From NCBI GenBank assembly GCA_965215035.1, contig OZ244040.1:2294001-2358000 (forward strand): a stretch of DNA of 64,000 nucleotides. The letters are read 5' to 3'. Below the pieces are notes generated by a model. The model saw only the letters and a list, made by a program, of their open reading frames with translations. It searched no databases and was not told where the DNA came from. The translations under genes were made by a program, and so were the position numbers. Source of the stretch: Azophilus sp965215035 (GTDB taxonomy: Bacteria; Pseudomonadota; Gammaproteobacteria; Pseudomonadales; Azotimanducaceae). This document shows positions 17,287 through 26,503 of this stretch, piece by piece. The stretch's first letter is position 1. Every line of letters begins with the position of its first letter.

Positions 17287-17748
17287 TGGCAATTTTCTCC
17301 TTGGCGTTGCGTCGTTGCGGTGGCGACTCAAGATCGGCCGCTTCGTTTGCCTGGCCGATGCTCGCCGGGGCTGCGGTATGCGCGGCCGGAAACCCGCCTT
17401 GCCCAAAGACGCCGGCAGCTTCTGTTTACCACAGTTCCTGTGGACCGGCTCTTGTGGATGGCTGTCCGCAAGAACGGGAGGAAGGGGGGATCGGCCTTAA
17501 GCTCCGCCTGCCGGGGTGCCGGGGCCGGTCGAGTTCGGGCCGGCGCGGGAGAGGCCGGCGGCGCGTTACGGTGTGAAAGGTCGTGCTGCGCCCGTCTAGG
17601 CGACATCACCGAATACCCCGGATCGTCCGTGCCCGGTGCCGCGATGTGCCGGTGCCGCGGCGAATCGGTCACCCCCGATGCCGGCATGAGGGACGCGAGC
17701 CGCATTGCGTCCTAAACGATCCACCAAGCTAAATTGTGAGAAGAATCG
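17287..17748. other. Divergent intergenic region, 462 bp
   Basis: It separates the minus-strand M20-like gene from the plus-strand S9 peptidase gene and should hold both promoters. Frames crossing it are antisense extensions without motifs. I could not fix a convincing -35/-10 pair or operator. Confidence 0.45.
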
Positions 17749-20052
17749 ATGTTCCGAATCTTCGCTTTCCCGATCGGTGCGCTGGTCGCTTCCTTTTCGG
17801 TGCTGGCTTCCGGGATACCGGAAGACCGGGAAGCCGCCTATCAAGCCTATCTCGACTACCAAAGTATGATCGACGGCGGCCGCGTTGCCCCCAACTGGCT
17901 GCCCGATGGGTCGGGTTTCTGGTACGTGGCGGGCGGGCCGAACGACCGCGAGATTTTCCGGGTAGACCCGGCCGAGAACAGCGTCCAGCCCTTTTTCGAT
18001 GCCGCTAGGCTGCGCGCCGCACTCACCGAGGCACTCGGCCATGAACCCGCGGGAGATGGCATTCCGTTCGAACGGTTTCAGGTCCTTGCCCCGGGTTCCG
18101 TGTCGTTTTCGCTGGCAGGTGCCACCTTCAGCCTGAACCTTGCGGACTACAGCCTGACCCGGCTCGCCGCGCCGTCGTCGTTCTCCATCGACCTGGTCAA
18201 GAGCGAGGCCGAGCGCGCGGTTCCGGGCACCTACCCGCGGGAGCGGTTCCAGGGCCTCGGACGCATCGACTCTCCGGAAGCCCTGTCGCCGGACGGCAAG
18301 TGGATTGCCACGGTGCGCAACAACAATCTGGCGCTCAGGGCCACTGTGGACGGCCAGGAGGTGCCGGTCACCGACGATGGCACCGACACGGAATTCTGGG
18401 ATGTGGAGGCGGCTCTCTGGCAGCCCTGGTCGCCCACCGGCGAACTGATTGCGGTGATCAAGCAGCATGCGCACGGCATGCCCCGCATTCCGACCATCAA
18501 GTGGCTGAAACCGCTGGAGGAAGTGCGGGAAGTCTTCACCATTCCGGCCGGGGCCAGGCTGTATCGGTCGGAACTCTACCTGCTCGACATCCACTCCCGG
18601 GAACCCCGCCATGTCGACATGGGGGATAACAGGGACCGCTACGTGCGCGTTCTGGCCTGGCTGCCGGATGGCTCGGAACTGATTGTCGCCCGCTACAACC
18701 GCGTGCTGAGCAGCGTCGAACTGCTTGCGGTGAATGCCCTTACGCGCGCTGTGCGCACCATCATGACGGAATCCTCGGAGACCTTCCTGACCAACCATCA
18801 CGAGGCGATCTGGGCGACCGAGACCGGGTTCTTCCCGCTGCCCGACGGTTCCGGGTTCATCTGGAATTCCGAGCGCAGTGGTTGGGACCACCTGTATCAC
18901 TACGATATCGATGGCCGTCTGGTGCGGCAGCTCACCAGCGGCGAATGGCCCGTCAAGGACGTGGTGCGGGTCGACCAGGAAGGAGGCTGGGTGTATTTTA
19001 CCGGGCACGGCGACCAGTCGCGGCCCTACGATACCCACCTATACCGGGTCGGCCTGAACGGCCGCGGCTTCAGCCGCCTCACCGAGGGTATCGGCCAGCA
19101 CAGCGTCGCCATATCGCCCTCCGCGCAGTATTTCGTCGATGCCTTCTCCAATGTCGATGCGCCGCCGCGCACGGAACTGCGCGCCGCCGATGGCCGCCTT
19201 GTGCGGGTACTGGCAGAGGCGGATATCGGCAAGCTAGCGGCATTCGGCTGGGTACCTCCGGAGGAGTACGTGGCCAAGGCGGCCGACGGCGAGACCGATC
19301 TCTGGGTAACGATGTATTTCCCCAACGATTTTGACCCGGAGAAAAAATACCCGGTCGTCGAATACATCTATGCCGGGCCGCAGACCACCTGGCGGCCCAT
19401 GGATTTCGGCGACGACCTTGGCCCGTTCGGCGCCATCATGGGGCGCTTGGCGAACTTTCCGCGCGCCCTGGCGCAGTTGGGCTTTCTCGTGGCGATACTG
19501 GATGGCCGGGGCACCCCGGAACGCTCCAAGGCGTTCCACGACACCGTCTACATGAACTGGGGCCAGTTCGAGATCGCCGATCACGCCGGCGCCATCCGCC
19601 AGCTCGGCGAGCGGCTGCCGTTCATGGATCTCGACCGCGTCGGCGTCATGGGTGCCTCCTGGGGGGGCCATTTCACCTTCCGCGCCATGACCCAGGCGCC
19701 GGACCTCTATAGGGTAGGCATCAGCGAGGTGCCCGGCTACGGCTCCAGGCGCTTCACCCTCTATGAGGTCTATCTGGGCATGCCCCAGGAGAACAAGGCG
19801 GCCTACGATGCGGCTGACGCCTTTTCGCTCGCGCCGCTGCTCGAAGGCGAACTCCTGCACACCGGGGGCATCAACGACACCGGAACCCAGGCGGACCTGT
19901 TCCAGATGACCGAGCACCTCATTCGCCTGGGCAAGCAACACCGCATGATGGTCTACCCCAACACGGGGCACGGGGCCCTGGGCAAGACGGGGGAGTACAA
20001 CCTGGAACTGAAGAAGCGGTACTTGGTTGAAATGCTGACACCGTTCAAGTGA
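17749..20052 (+). CDS. S9B dipeptidyl-peptidase IV-like serine peptidase, exported
   Basis: This is a 767-residue protein with a weak signal peptide (MFRIFAFPIGALVASFSVLA) and DPP-IV architecture: an eight-bladed propeller-type N-terminal domain with SPDGKW-like repeats, then an alpha/beta hydrolase domain. Triad residues are Ser637 (GASWGGHF), Asp710 (GGINDTGTQ) and His741 (NTGHGALG). YPVVEYIYAGPQ and LDGRGTPERSKAFH are conserved S9B segments. It probably removes N-terminal dipeptides or acyl/amide groups in the periplasm. A second S9B gene follows 107 bp later on the same strand, then a gamma-glutamyltransferase-like and a beta-lactamase-fold gene, so this is the first gene of a likely peptidase operon. 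Confidence 0.9.
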   Translation: MFRIFAFPIGALVASFSVLASGIPEDREAAYQAYLDYQSMIDGGRVAPNWLPDGSGFWYVAGGPNDREIFRVDPAENSVQPFFDAARLRAALTEALGHEPAGDGIPFERFQVLAPGSVSFSLAGATFSLNLADYSLTRLAAPSSFSIDLVKSEAERAVPGTYPRERFQGLGRIDSPEALSPDGKWIATVRNNNLALRATVDGQEVPVTDDGTDTEFWDVEAALWQPWSPTGELIAVIKQHAHGMPRIPTIKWLKPLEEVREVFTIPAGARLYRSELYLLDIHSREPRHVDMGDNRDRYVRVLAWLPDGSELIVARYNRVLSSVELLAVNALTRAVRTIMTESSETFLTNHHEAIWATETGFFPLPDGSGFIWNSERSGWDHLYHYDIDGRLVRQLTSGEWPVKDVVRVDQEGGWVYFTGHGDQSRPYDTHLYRVGLNGRGFSRLTEGIGQHSVAISPSAQYFVDAFSNVDAPPRTELRAADGRLVRVLAEADIGKLAAFGWVPPEEYVAKAADGETDLWVTMYFPNDFDPEKKYPVVEYIYAGPQTTWRPMDFGDDLGPFGAIMGRLANFPRALAQLGFLVAILDGRGTPERSKAFHDTVYMNWGQFEIADHAGAIRQLGERLPFMDLDRVGVMGASWGGHFTFRAMTQAPDLYRVGISEVPGYGSRRFTLYEVYLGMPQENKAAYDAADAFSLAPLLEGELLHTGGINDTGTQADLFQMTEHLIRLGKQHRMMVYPNTGHGALGKTGEYNLELKKRYLVEMLTPFK

Positions 20053-20159
20053 ATGGGTGTCGGGTCGGAAACTCCTATGGAGCTGTCGCCAAGCAGGGCA
20101 CCGCCGCGTTTGTCAGCCATTTTCCGGCGTCGGGAAACACGAGGAGGCGAGGGATAGTC

Positions 20160-22610
20160 ATGCGAAGTGTCGGGTATGCCGGATCGGTTGCGGTGGTCGT
20201 CGCCGCGCTCGCAACAGCCTGGGGCTGCCAGCCGGCGGGTACGGGCGCGGCCCCGGGGGGTGCCGCCGGGAAGGCGCAGGAAGCGGGTGCCTCTTCCGGG
20301 GACGTGGCGGTGGTTCCGGCGGCGGCCTACCGGCGCGCGGAACGTTTTCTGCCGGGCAAACAGGAGCAATACATTCTCAACGCGTCGGTGACGCCCAACT
20401 GGATCGGCGAGGAAGACCGCTTCTGGTACAAGCGCTCGCTCATCGGGGGCGGCAAGGAATTCGTTACCGTCACCGCCGCCACCGGCGAGCGCGAACCGTC
20501 CTTCGACCATGCACTCGTCGCCCGCGAACTGACCCGGCTCGACATGGAAGGGGAAGAAGGGGAATACACGGCAACGACCCTCCCGTTCGATACGTTCACG
20601 TTCAATGCGGAAGGCGGCATCGATATCGCGGTGGGGGAGTTGCTCTATCGTTGTACGCAGGAAGGCTGTGTGGCGCTCGAACCGCCCGAGCCGCCCTTCT
20701 CGCCGCTGGAGACGCCCTCGCCGGACGGCAAATGGGCCGCCTATCACAAGGATCACAACCTTTGGGTGCGCTCGGCGGACGGGGAAACCCACATACAGCT
20801 CACCGAAGACGGTACGGAGGCTTGGCAATACGGCGCCCAGGTCGGTACCAGCGTGGTTTACATCCTTATGCAACGCCTGCAGGGCGGGCATGCTCCCCAG
20901 GTGAAATGGTCGCCGGATTCGACGAAGCTGCTCACCCAGCGGGTCGACGAGCGCGGGGTAGGGGAGCTTGCCGTTATCGAGCATGCGCCGGCGGATGGCA
21001 GCCTGCGGCCGCGCGCCCACCGGATGCGCTATGCCTTCGCCCGGGATGAGGTCAAGCCACGGGGCCGTTTCGTGGTGTTCGATATCCCGGGCGGCGGGCG
21101 CACGGACATCGACTATCCCGACATTGAACTGACCTACGCCGCCATCACCGGCCCGGATTCGCGGGAAGTCTGGTGGCGGGAGGACGGCCGGGGGTTCGGC
21201 TTCGTGCACCGCAAGCCCTTTGCGCGCGGCTATTCCGTCAATCGCGTCGATCTGCAGACCGGCGCGGTCACCGTCGAATTCGACCGGCAGAGCGAACGCA
21301 CGTCTTCGCCGGGTATTTCCACGCCGCTGCCGCCCCAGGTGGTCGATTTCGCCGATGGCGGCATGGTCTGGTTCTCCGACGAGGACGGCTACGGACACCT
21401 GTACCGCAAGGATGCCGATGGAAATGTCACGCAGATCACCTCTGGGGATTGGAATGTAGTCTCCATCCTTTATGTTGACCGCGAGGCGGGCCGCCTGTAT
21501 TTCGTCGGCACCCAGCCCGAAGCGGAAGGCAGGCAAGGCAATCCGTACCATCAGTTTGTCTACGGCGTCGACCTGGACGGGTCGGATTTCGCGCGAGTCA
21601 CCGGCGCGCCCGGTAATCACAGCTCGCTCATGAGCCTGCTTGCCGGCCGGTCTCCTTTCTCGCCGAGCGGCGACTACCTGGTGGTGAACTGGAGCACTAC
21701 CACCGACCCGGGCCGCAGCGAATTGCTCCGCAACAGCGGTGAACTGATTGCCGTGCTGGAGACCGCCGACGCCTCCCCCCTGAAGGCGCAGGGCTTCGTC
21801 CCTCCAGAACCCTTTACCGTCACGGCCGCCGACGGCAAGACGACGCTGTACGGCACCCTGTTTTTCCCCGCCGACTTCGACCCGGAGCGCTCCTATCCCA
21901 TCGTTGACTCCATCTACCCGGGGCCCCAGATCTGCCGCGACCCCCACCTGTTTGCGGGTTCGCTCTTCAGCTCGTTCGGTGCCCAGGCCATGGCCGAAGT
22001 GGGCTTCGTGGTTATGACCGTCGATGGCCGGGGCACGCCGGGCCGCAGCCGCGATTTCCACTTCCCGCCGGGCGTCAACCTGCTTGGTGCCGCCGGCAGC
22101 CTCGACGACCACATCGCGGCCATTGAGCAGCTCGCCCGGGAGCGGCCCTACATCGACCGGGAACGCGCCGGAATCTACGGTTGGTCGGGCGGCGGCTACG
22201 CCTCGGCCCATGCGATCCTGAGCTATCCCGACTTCTACAAGGTGGCCGTCTCCGGTGCCGGCAATCACGACCCGCGCACCTATCTGCCGGTATGGGGCGA
22301 GAGCTACCAGGGCGACACCGACGATGCCTACTACGAGGCCGGCTCGAACGCGCACCTTGCCGGCAACCTCAAGGGCAAGCTGTTCCTGATACACGGAGCG
22401 CTGGACGACAACGTGCACCCCGGCAACACCTATGCGTTGGTGGACGCGCTCATCAAGGCCAACAAGGACTTCGACCTGCTGATACTGCCGAACGCGGCGC
22501 ATGGGCCGGGGGAGGCAACGGGCTACTTCCTGCGTCGGCAGTGGGACTACTTTGTTACCCACCTGTTGGGCGCGAAGCCGCCGGCGGGGTATAAGGTCGG
22601 CACGGAGTAG
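20160..22610 (+). CDS. S9B dipeptidyl-peptidase IV-like lipoprotein
   Basis: From the ATG at 20160 (preceded by a GAGGCGAGGG ribosome-binding region) this is an 816-residue protein with a lipobox ending in Cys near residue 21 (LATAWGC), so it is predicted to be membrane-anchored. It has the DPP-IV propeller and a C-terminal hydrolase domain with Ser676 (GWSGGGYAS), Asp749/750 (HGALDDNVHPGN) and His781 (NAAHGPGE). The longer frame to 20049 would hide the lipoprotein signal. It is paralogous to the S9 gene at 29543 (both share AERFLPG/AERWVLP-type and W-I-G-x-EDRFWY segments near the N-terminus). Confidence 0.9.
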   Translation: MRSVGYAGSVAVVVAALATAWGCQPAGTGAAPGGAAGKAQEAGASSGDVAVVPAAAYRRAERFLPGKQEQYILNASVTPNWIGEEDRFWYKRSLIGGGKEFVTVTAATGEREPSFDHALVARELTRLDMEGEEGEYTATTLPFDTFTFNAEGGIDIAVGELLYRCTQEGCVALEPPEPPFSPLETPSPDGKWAAYHKDHNLWVRSADGETHIQLTEDGTEAWQYGAQVGTSVVYILMQRLQGGHAPQVKWSPDSTKLLTQRVDERGVGELAVIEHAPADGSLRPRAHRMRYAFARDEVKPRGRFVVFDIPGGGRTDIDYPDIELTYAAITGPDSREVWWREDGRGFGFVHRKPFARGYSVNRVDLQTGAVTVEFDRQSERTSSPGISTPLPPQVVDFADGGMVWFSDEDGYGHLYRKDADGNVTQITSGDWNVVSILYVDREAGRLYFVGTQPEAEGRQGNPYHQFVYGVDLDGSDFARVTGAPGNHSSLMSLLAGRSPFSPSGDYLVVNWSTTTDPGRSELLRNSGELIAVLETADASPLKAQGFVPPEPFTVTAADGKTTLYGTLFFPADFDPERSYPIVDSIYPGPQICRDPHLFAGSLFSSFGAQAMAEVGFVVMTVDGRGTPGRSRDFHFPPGVNLLGAAGSLDDHIAAIEQLARERPYIDRERAGIYGWSGGGYASAHAILSYPDFYKVAVSGAGNHDPRTYLPVWGESYQGDTDDAYYEAGSNAHLAGNLKGKLFLIHGALDDNVHPGNTYALVDALIKANKDFDLLILPNAAHGPGEATGYFLRRQWDYFVTHLLGAKPPAGYKVGTE

Positions 22611-22719
22611 GCAGGCGAGTGCGCGGCGCCGGGAGGTCGTCGAGTAGTAGAGCCTTATCCATGAGGGGGCTCGCCGCCGTGTGCGTCTACAGGGTCGGCG
22701 TCCCGACAGGAAGACTCGC

Positions 22720-24531
22720 ATGACCCGCATGACACTGTTGCTCCTTGGTTGTGTTGGCTGCGTCGCGAACCTGGCGTTGGCGAGTGATATCGACCTGTCG
22801 CCGCGAAGCTGGCCCGAGGGCGAGCTACAGCGCTACGAGAACCTGTTCGGTGCCGAAAAGCCGCTAGCGGAATCGAAAACGGGCATGGTCGTCAGCACCA
22901 CTGCCGCCGCGGCTGCCCGCGCGGGGCTCGAAGCCCTGAACCGGGGCGGCAGCGCGGTCGATGCCGTTATGACCCATGCGTTGGCGGAGATCACGCTCTG
23001 GGCGAGCTGCTGCGTCAGCCATGCGGGATTTATGGACCTGATGGTCTTCGAGGCGGCCACGGGCGAGGTGCATCACCTGAACGGGGGCTGGAATACGGTT
23101 CTCGGCGAGGACGACCCCTTGTCCATTCCGGGCGATGGCGTCCCGAGCGGCCGCGCCTCGCTGGTGCCGGGATTCATGGCGGGGCTGGAAGCGGCCCACC
23201 AACGCTTCGGCAAGCTGCCCTTTGCGGCGCTGTTCGGGCCGGCAGTCTACTTCGCGGAAGAAGGTTTCGCGGTACAGCCGATGCTTGAGGGCATGATCGA
23301 ACGCCGCAAGGACGTACTCTCCCGACGGCCGGATACGAAGGCCGTTTTCACGAAAGACGACGGTAGCTGGTATGTGGCGGGCGATCGCTTCCGCCAGCCG
23401 GAGCTGTCCCGCACCCTGCGGCGGGTCGCGGAACAGGGCGCAAGGTATATGTACTCGGGCCCCTGGGCCGAAAAGCTCGTCGCGGCGGTGCGGTCCGAGG
23501 GTGGCAAGATGACCCTGGAAGACCTGGAACGCTATCAGCCGATCTGGAAGGCACCGCTTAGCTCCAGGTTTCGGGGCTACGATGTGCACGCCACCGCGCA
23601 GCCCAATCTGGGCGGCGTGAACATAGTCGAGGCGCTGAATCTGGTGGAACAGGCGGACCTTGGCCGGCTGGGCCACTACACCGAGTCGCCCGAGGCGCTG
23701 TTCCGCCTCACGCGCATCGCCCGCATGATCGACATCATGGGCACCTCGCTCACCCACCACATCACCCCCGTCGCCCTGATCGAGCGCCATGCGCCGGGCA
23801 TTGCCACGGCACCGCCGGAACGCGCGACCAAGCAAGCGGCGAAGAAGCTGTGGCGGGCCATGCAGACCGATGGCTGGCATACCCTCAATGTCGCCGCCTA
23901 CGAGTGGCGGCCGGAACCCGCGTCCGGCAATCACTCCGATGCGGTGGTCGCCGTCGATGCCGAGGGCAATGCGGCGGCGCTGCTGCACACCATCAACACG
24001 GCGCTCTGGGGCACGACGGGGATCTTCGTCGACGGCGTCGCGATCGCCGATTCCGCCAAGTACCAACAGGCCAAGATCGCCCGGGTTGGCCCGGGCAGGC
24101 GGCTGCTGATCGAGACCAACCCGGTGCTGATTTCCAAGAACGGCAAGCCCGTGCTCGTCTCCTCGAGCATCGGCATGGGCGTGCACGAGCAGACCTACCA
24201 GGCCATCGTCAACATCCTGGAGTACGGCCTGGATCCCAAGGCGGCCGCCGAGAGCCCGCAAGTGCTCCGACCGATGAGCGGTGGCCTGGATCGCGCCATG
24301 GGTGCCGATGTTGAAAACCCCGCGGCCCAGGTGGTGGAGAAGGGCACCTTCGCCGCCGAACTGCTGGCGAAGGTTCGGGAAATGCACCAGCCGCTGCAGG
24401 AGGTTGCTCCGGAGACGGCCGGCGGCTGGCGGGGCTACTGGGTGGGCATCCACATCGACCCCCAAACGGGCATCCGGCGCGGCGGGTTGTCGCCCTATTT
24501 CGATGGCTGGGCGCTCGGGCAGGACAATTGA
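22720..24531 (+). CDS. Gamma-glutamyltransferase family protein with a Ser at the nucleophile position
   Basis: This is a 603-residue protein with a signal peptide (MTRMTLLLLGCVGCVANLALA). It has the GGT fold: GMVVSTTAAAAARAGLEALN, GGSAVDAVMTHAL, SGRASLVPGFMAGLEAAHQR, and the second-half motif HSDAVVAVDAEGNAAALL. In classical GGTs that motif begins Thr-Thr-His-x-x-V-V-D, and the first Thr becomes the N-terminal nucleophile after self-cleavage. Here Ser406 aligns to it, so a Ser nucleophile is likely. It would hydrolyse gamma-glutamyl or similar amides in the periplasm. It sits between the second S9B lipoprotein and the beta-lactamase-fold lipoprotein, separated from the latter by only 14 bp. 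Confidence 0.85.
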   Translation: MTRMTLLLLGCVGCVANLALASDIDLSPRSWPEGELQRYENLFGAEKPLAESKTGMVVSTTAAAAARAGLEALNRGGSAVDAVMTHALAEITLWASCCVSHAGFMDLMVFEAATGEVHHLNGGWNTVLGEDDPLSIPGDGVPSGRASLVPGFMAGLEAAHQRFGKLPFAALFGPAVYFAEEGFAVQPMLEGMIERRKDVLSRRPDTKAVFTKDDGSWYVAGDRFRQPELSRTLRRVAEQGARYMYSGPWAEKLVAAVRSEGGKMTLEDLERYQPIWKAPLSSRFRGYDVHATAQPNLGGVNIVEALNLVEQADLGRLGHYTESPEALFRLTRIARMIDIMGTSLTHHITPVALIERHAPGIATAPPERATKQAAKKLWRAMQTDGWHTLNVAAYEWRPEPASGNHSDAVVAVDAEGNAAALLHTINTALWGTTGIFVDGVAIADSAKYQQAKIARVGPGRRLLIETNPVLISKNGKPVLVSSSIGMGVHEQTYQAIVNILEYGLDPKAAAESPQVLRPMSGGLDRAMGADVENPAAQVVEKGTFAAELLAKVREMHQPLQEVAPETAGGWRGYWVGIHIDPQTGIRRGGLSPYFDGWALGQDN

Positions 24532-24545
24532 CTCAGGACGAAACC

Positions 24546-26276
24546 ATGTTTGATTGGCGCATTCCTTTTTCGGGTTTGTTGTTGACCCTTGCCCTTGGTG
24601 CCTGTGCGCCGGGCAACGATGGGGCGGGGGAGGCGCCCGACCCGGTGCCGTCAGCCGGGGGGCGGGACATTCCGGTGACCCAGCTCCTGCACACAGAAGG
24701 GCCGGTGGGCGCCGAACTGAACGCCATCCTGAACGCCCGCGACATTCCGGTGACCGAGACCCTGCACACGGAAGACGAGAAAAACCTCCGCCTTATCGGT
24801 GCACTGCGCGCCTACATCCCGATGCTGATGCATACCTACGGCTCGCCGGGGCTGAACATCGCCTTGGCGCGCGGGGGCGAGGTGGTTTGGGAGGCCGGCT
24901 TCGGCTATGCGGACCTCGGCCTTGGCCGGGCGATGACACCGCAGACCGTGTTCCAGTCCGGCTCCATGGGCAAGCTGTACACCGGCATGGCCATTATGAA
25001 ACTCGTCGAGGACGGCGTGCTCGACCTCGACGGGCCGATCAACGACTACCTGCCGTTCAGGGTGGAGAATCCGCTCGGCGGCCGGGATGTTACGGTGCGC
25101 GACCTGCTGATCCACCGCCCGGGCCTTACGCAGGATGCGGCATTGAGCCTGTTCGAGCGGCCCCGGTCGCTGCGCGAGGAAATCGAAGCGGAATATGGCC
25201 GGGAACTCGTGCCCATGATGGGCGGAGACAGCATGCCGCGCTGGCACGCCAAGGCCGGCGAGACCTTCATGTACTCGAACCTCGGCATGGGCACGCTCGG
25301 GCTGATCGTCGAGGAAAACAATCCGCAGGGGCTCTCGTACTCCCAATTCGTCGAGCAGCATCTCATGGAGCCCCTCGGCATGCGCTATTCCCAGTATCCG
25401 CCGGTTCAGAACCGGGAGCACATCCGCGCGGACATCTGGGAACGCAAGTCCACCGGCTACATGCCCATGGGGTCGGTGTGGATTCCGACCCCGGCGGTCT
25501 ATTTCGGCGAGTTTCCGGCCGGCGGCTTTGTCGCCACGCCCGGGGACTTCGTGCGCTTCTTCCTTGCGTTCCTCAACGGCGGCGAGTACCAGGGCGCCAG
25601 GATACTGAAGCCCGAGACCGTCGAACTGGCGCTGACGCCCCAGGCCGAGGGGCTCGGCGGCATGCAGATGGGCCTGGCCTGGATGCTCGACAAAGTGGGT
25701 GAGCCGGCCTTCAACATCCAGCACGGCGGTGCCCACATGTATGGCTGGCACAACTGGGGAATCGCCTGGCCCAACTTCGACACCGCCGTGGTGTACGCGA
25801 CCAACAACTGGGCGGTACCGGAGATCGTGCCGGACGTCACCATGGTGCGCGCCTTCATCGAAAACTGGCTGCTCTACGACGCGATGGTGCCCAGGGTCGC
25901 CGAGCGCGGCGCCGGTGCCGACTGGGCGAAAAAAGTCTCCTACGTGCGCGGCGTACTGTTCACAGCGGCCTTTAACTACGCAATCGCCATTCCCACCCCG
26001 GTATCCGACGAGCAGATTCGGCAGGCGGCGGACGGTGCCCTGCTCAACCCGGACCGGGCCGCATCCCAGGATAACTGGGATAGGGAGGCCTTTGTGCGGG
26101 GTGCCCGGGAACTCCGCGACCACGGCACGGGAACGGCCGCTATCACCAGCTTCCTAGACGACAATCCGGCGGTTTCCCGGCAGGAATTCCGGCAGGCCTA
26201 CGCCGAATTGGGCGGCAATCCGGAACTCAGTACCTTTTTCGGGGCGTTCCTCACACCGACCGACAGCGAGCCCTGA
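24546..26276 (+). CDS. Serine beta-lactamase-fold hydrolase, lipoprotein
   Basis: This 576-residue protein starts at the ATG at 24546 and has a lipobox ending at Cys20 (LGAC). It belongs to the class C beta-lactamase/esterase/D-aminopeptidase family: S-x-x-K at Ser140-Lys143 (SGSMGK), Y-x-N at Tyr243-Asn245 (YSNLG) and HGG at 393-395. Such proteins cleave esters, D-peptides or amides rather than antibiotics in most environmental bacteria. An odd feature is a 12-residue direct repeat RDIPVTxxLHTE at residues 40-51 and 65-76 between the lipobox and the catalytic domain. Downstream of the GGT-like gene it is the probable last member of the operon from 17749. Confidence 0.88.
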   Translation: MFDWRIPFSGLLLTLALGACAPGNDGAGEAPDPVPSAGGRDIPVTQLLHTEGPVGAELNAILNARDIPVTETLHTEDEKNLRLIGALRAYIPMLMHTYGSPGLNIALARGGEVVWEAGFGYADLGLGRAMTPQTVFQSGSMGKLYTGMAIMKLVEDGVLDLDGPINDYLPFRVENPLGGRDVTVRDLLIHRPGLTQDAALSLFERPRSLREEIEAEYGRELVPMMGGDSMPRWHAKAGETFMYSNLGMGTLGLIVEENNPQGLSYSQFVEQHLMEPLGMRYSQYPPVQNREHIRADIWERKSTGYMPMGSVWIPTPAVYFGEFPAGGFVATPGDFVRFFLAFLNGGEYQGARILKPETVELALTPQAEGLGGMQMGLAWMLDKVGEPAFNIQHGGAHMYGWHNWGIAWPNFDTAVVYATNNWAVPEIVPDVTMVRAFIENWLLYDAMVPRVAERGAGADWAKKVSYVRGVLFTAAFNYAIAIPTPVSDEQIRQAADGALLNPDRAASQDNWDREAFVRGARELRDHGTGTAAITSFLDDNPAVSRQEFRQAYAELGGNPELSTFFGAFLTPTDSEP

Positions 26277-26503
26277 GCCCGGCGGCCTTATCTATCCATC
26301 GGAACCTATGTAGATTGATTGACAAGCCACCACATGCCGAGTCTTGCAGGCTGCATAACCACTTCATGTCGTGGTCTGTCTACCGATCGACATAAGTCCG
26401 TATCCATTGCACCCGTTCTGCAAACTCCAGCCCCGGGACCAACGAGGCAGGCCGAACTGGGCAATGGCATCATTGCCAATCCGTCGAGCGGCCAGTTGGC
26501 CCA

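Noticed and set aside
19953..22730. A 925-codon open frame antisense to the two S9B genes
   Set aside because: It runs opposite to genes with complete catalytic triads; its product is Arg/Gly/Val-rich without motifs and arises from high-GC third codon positions.
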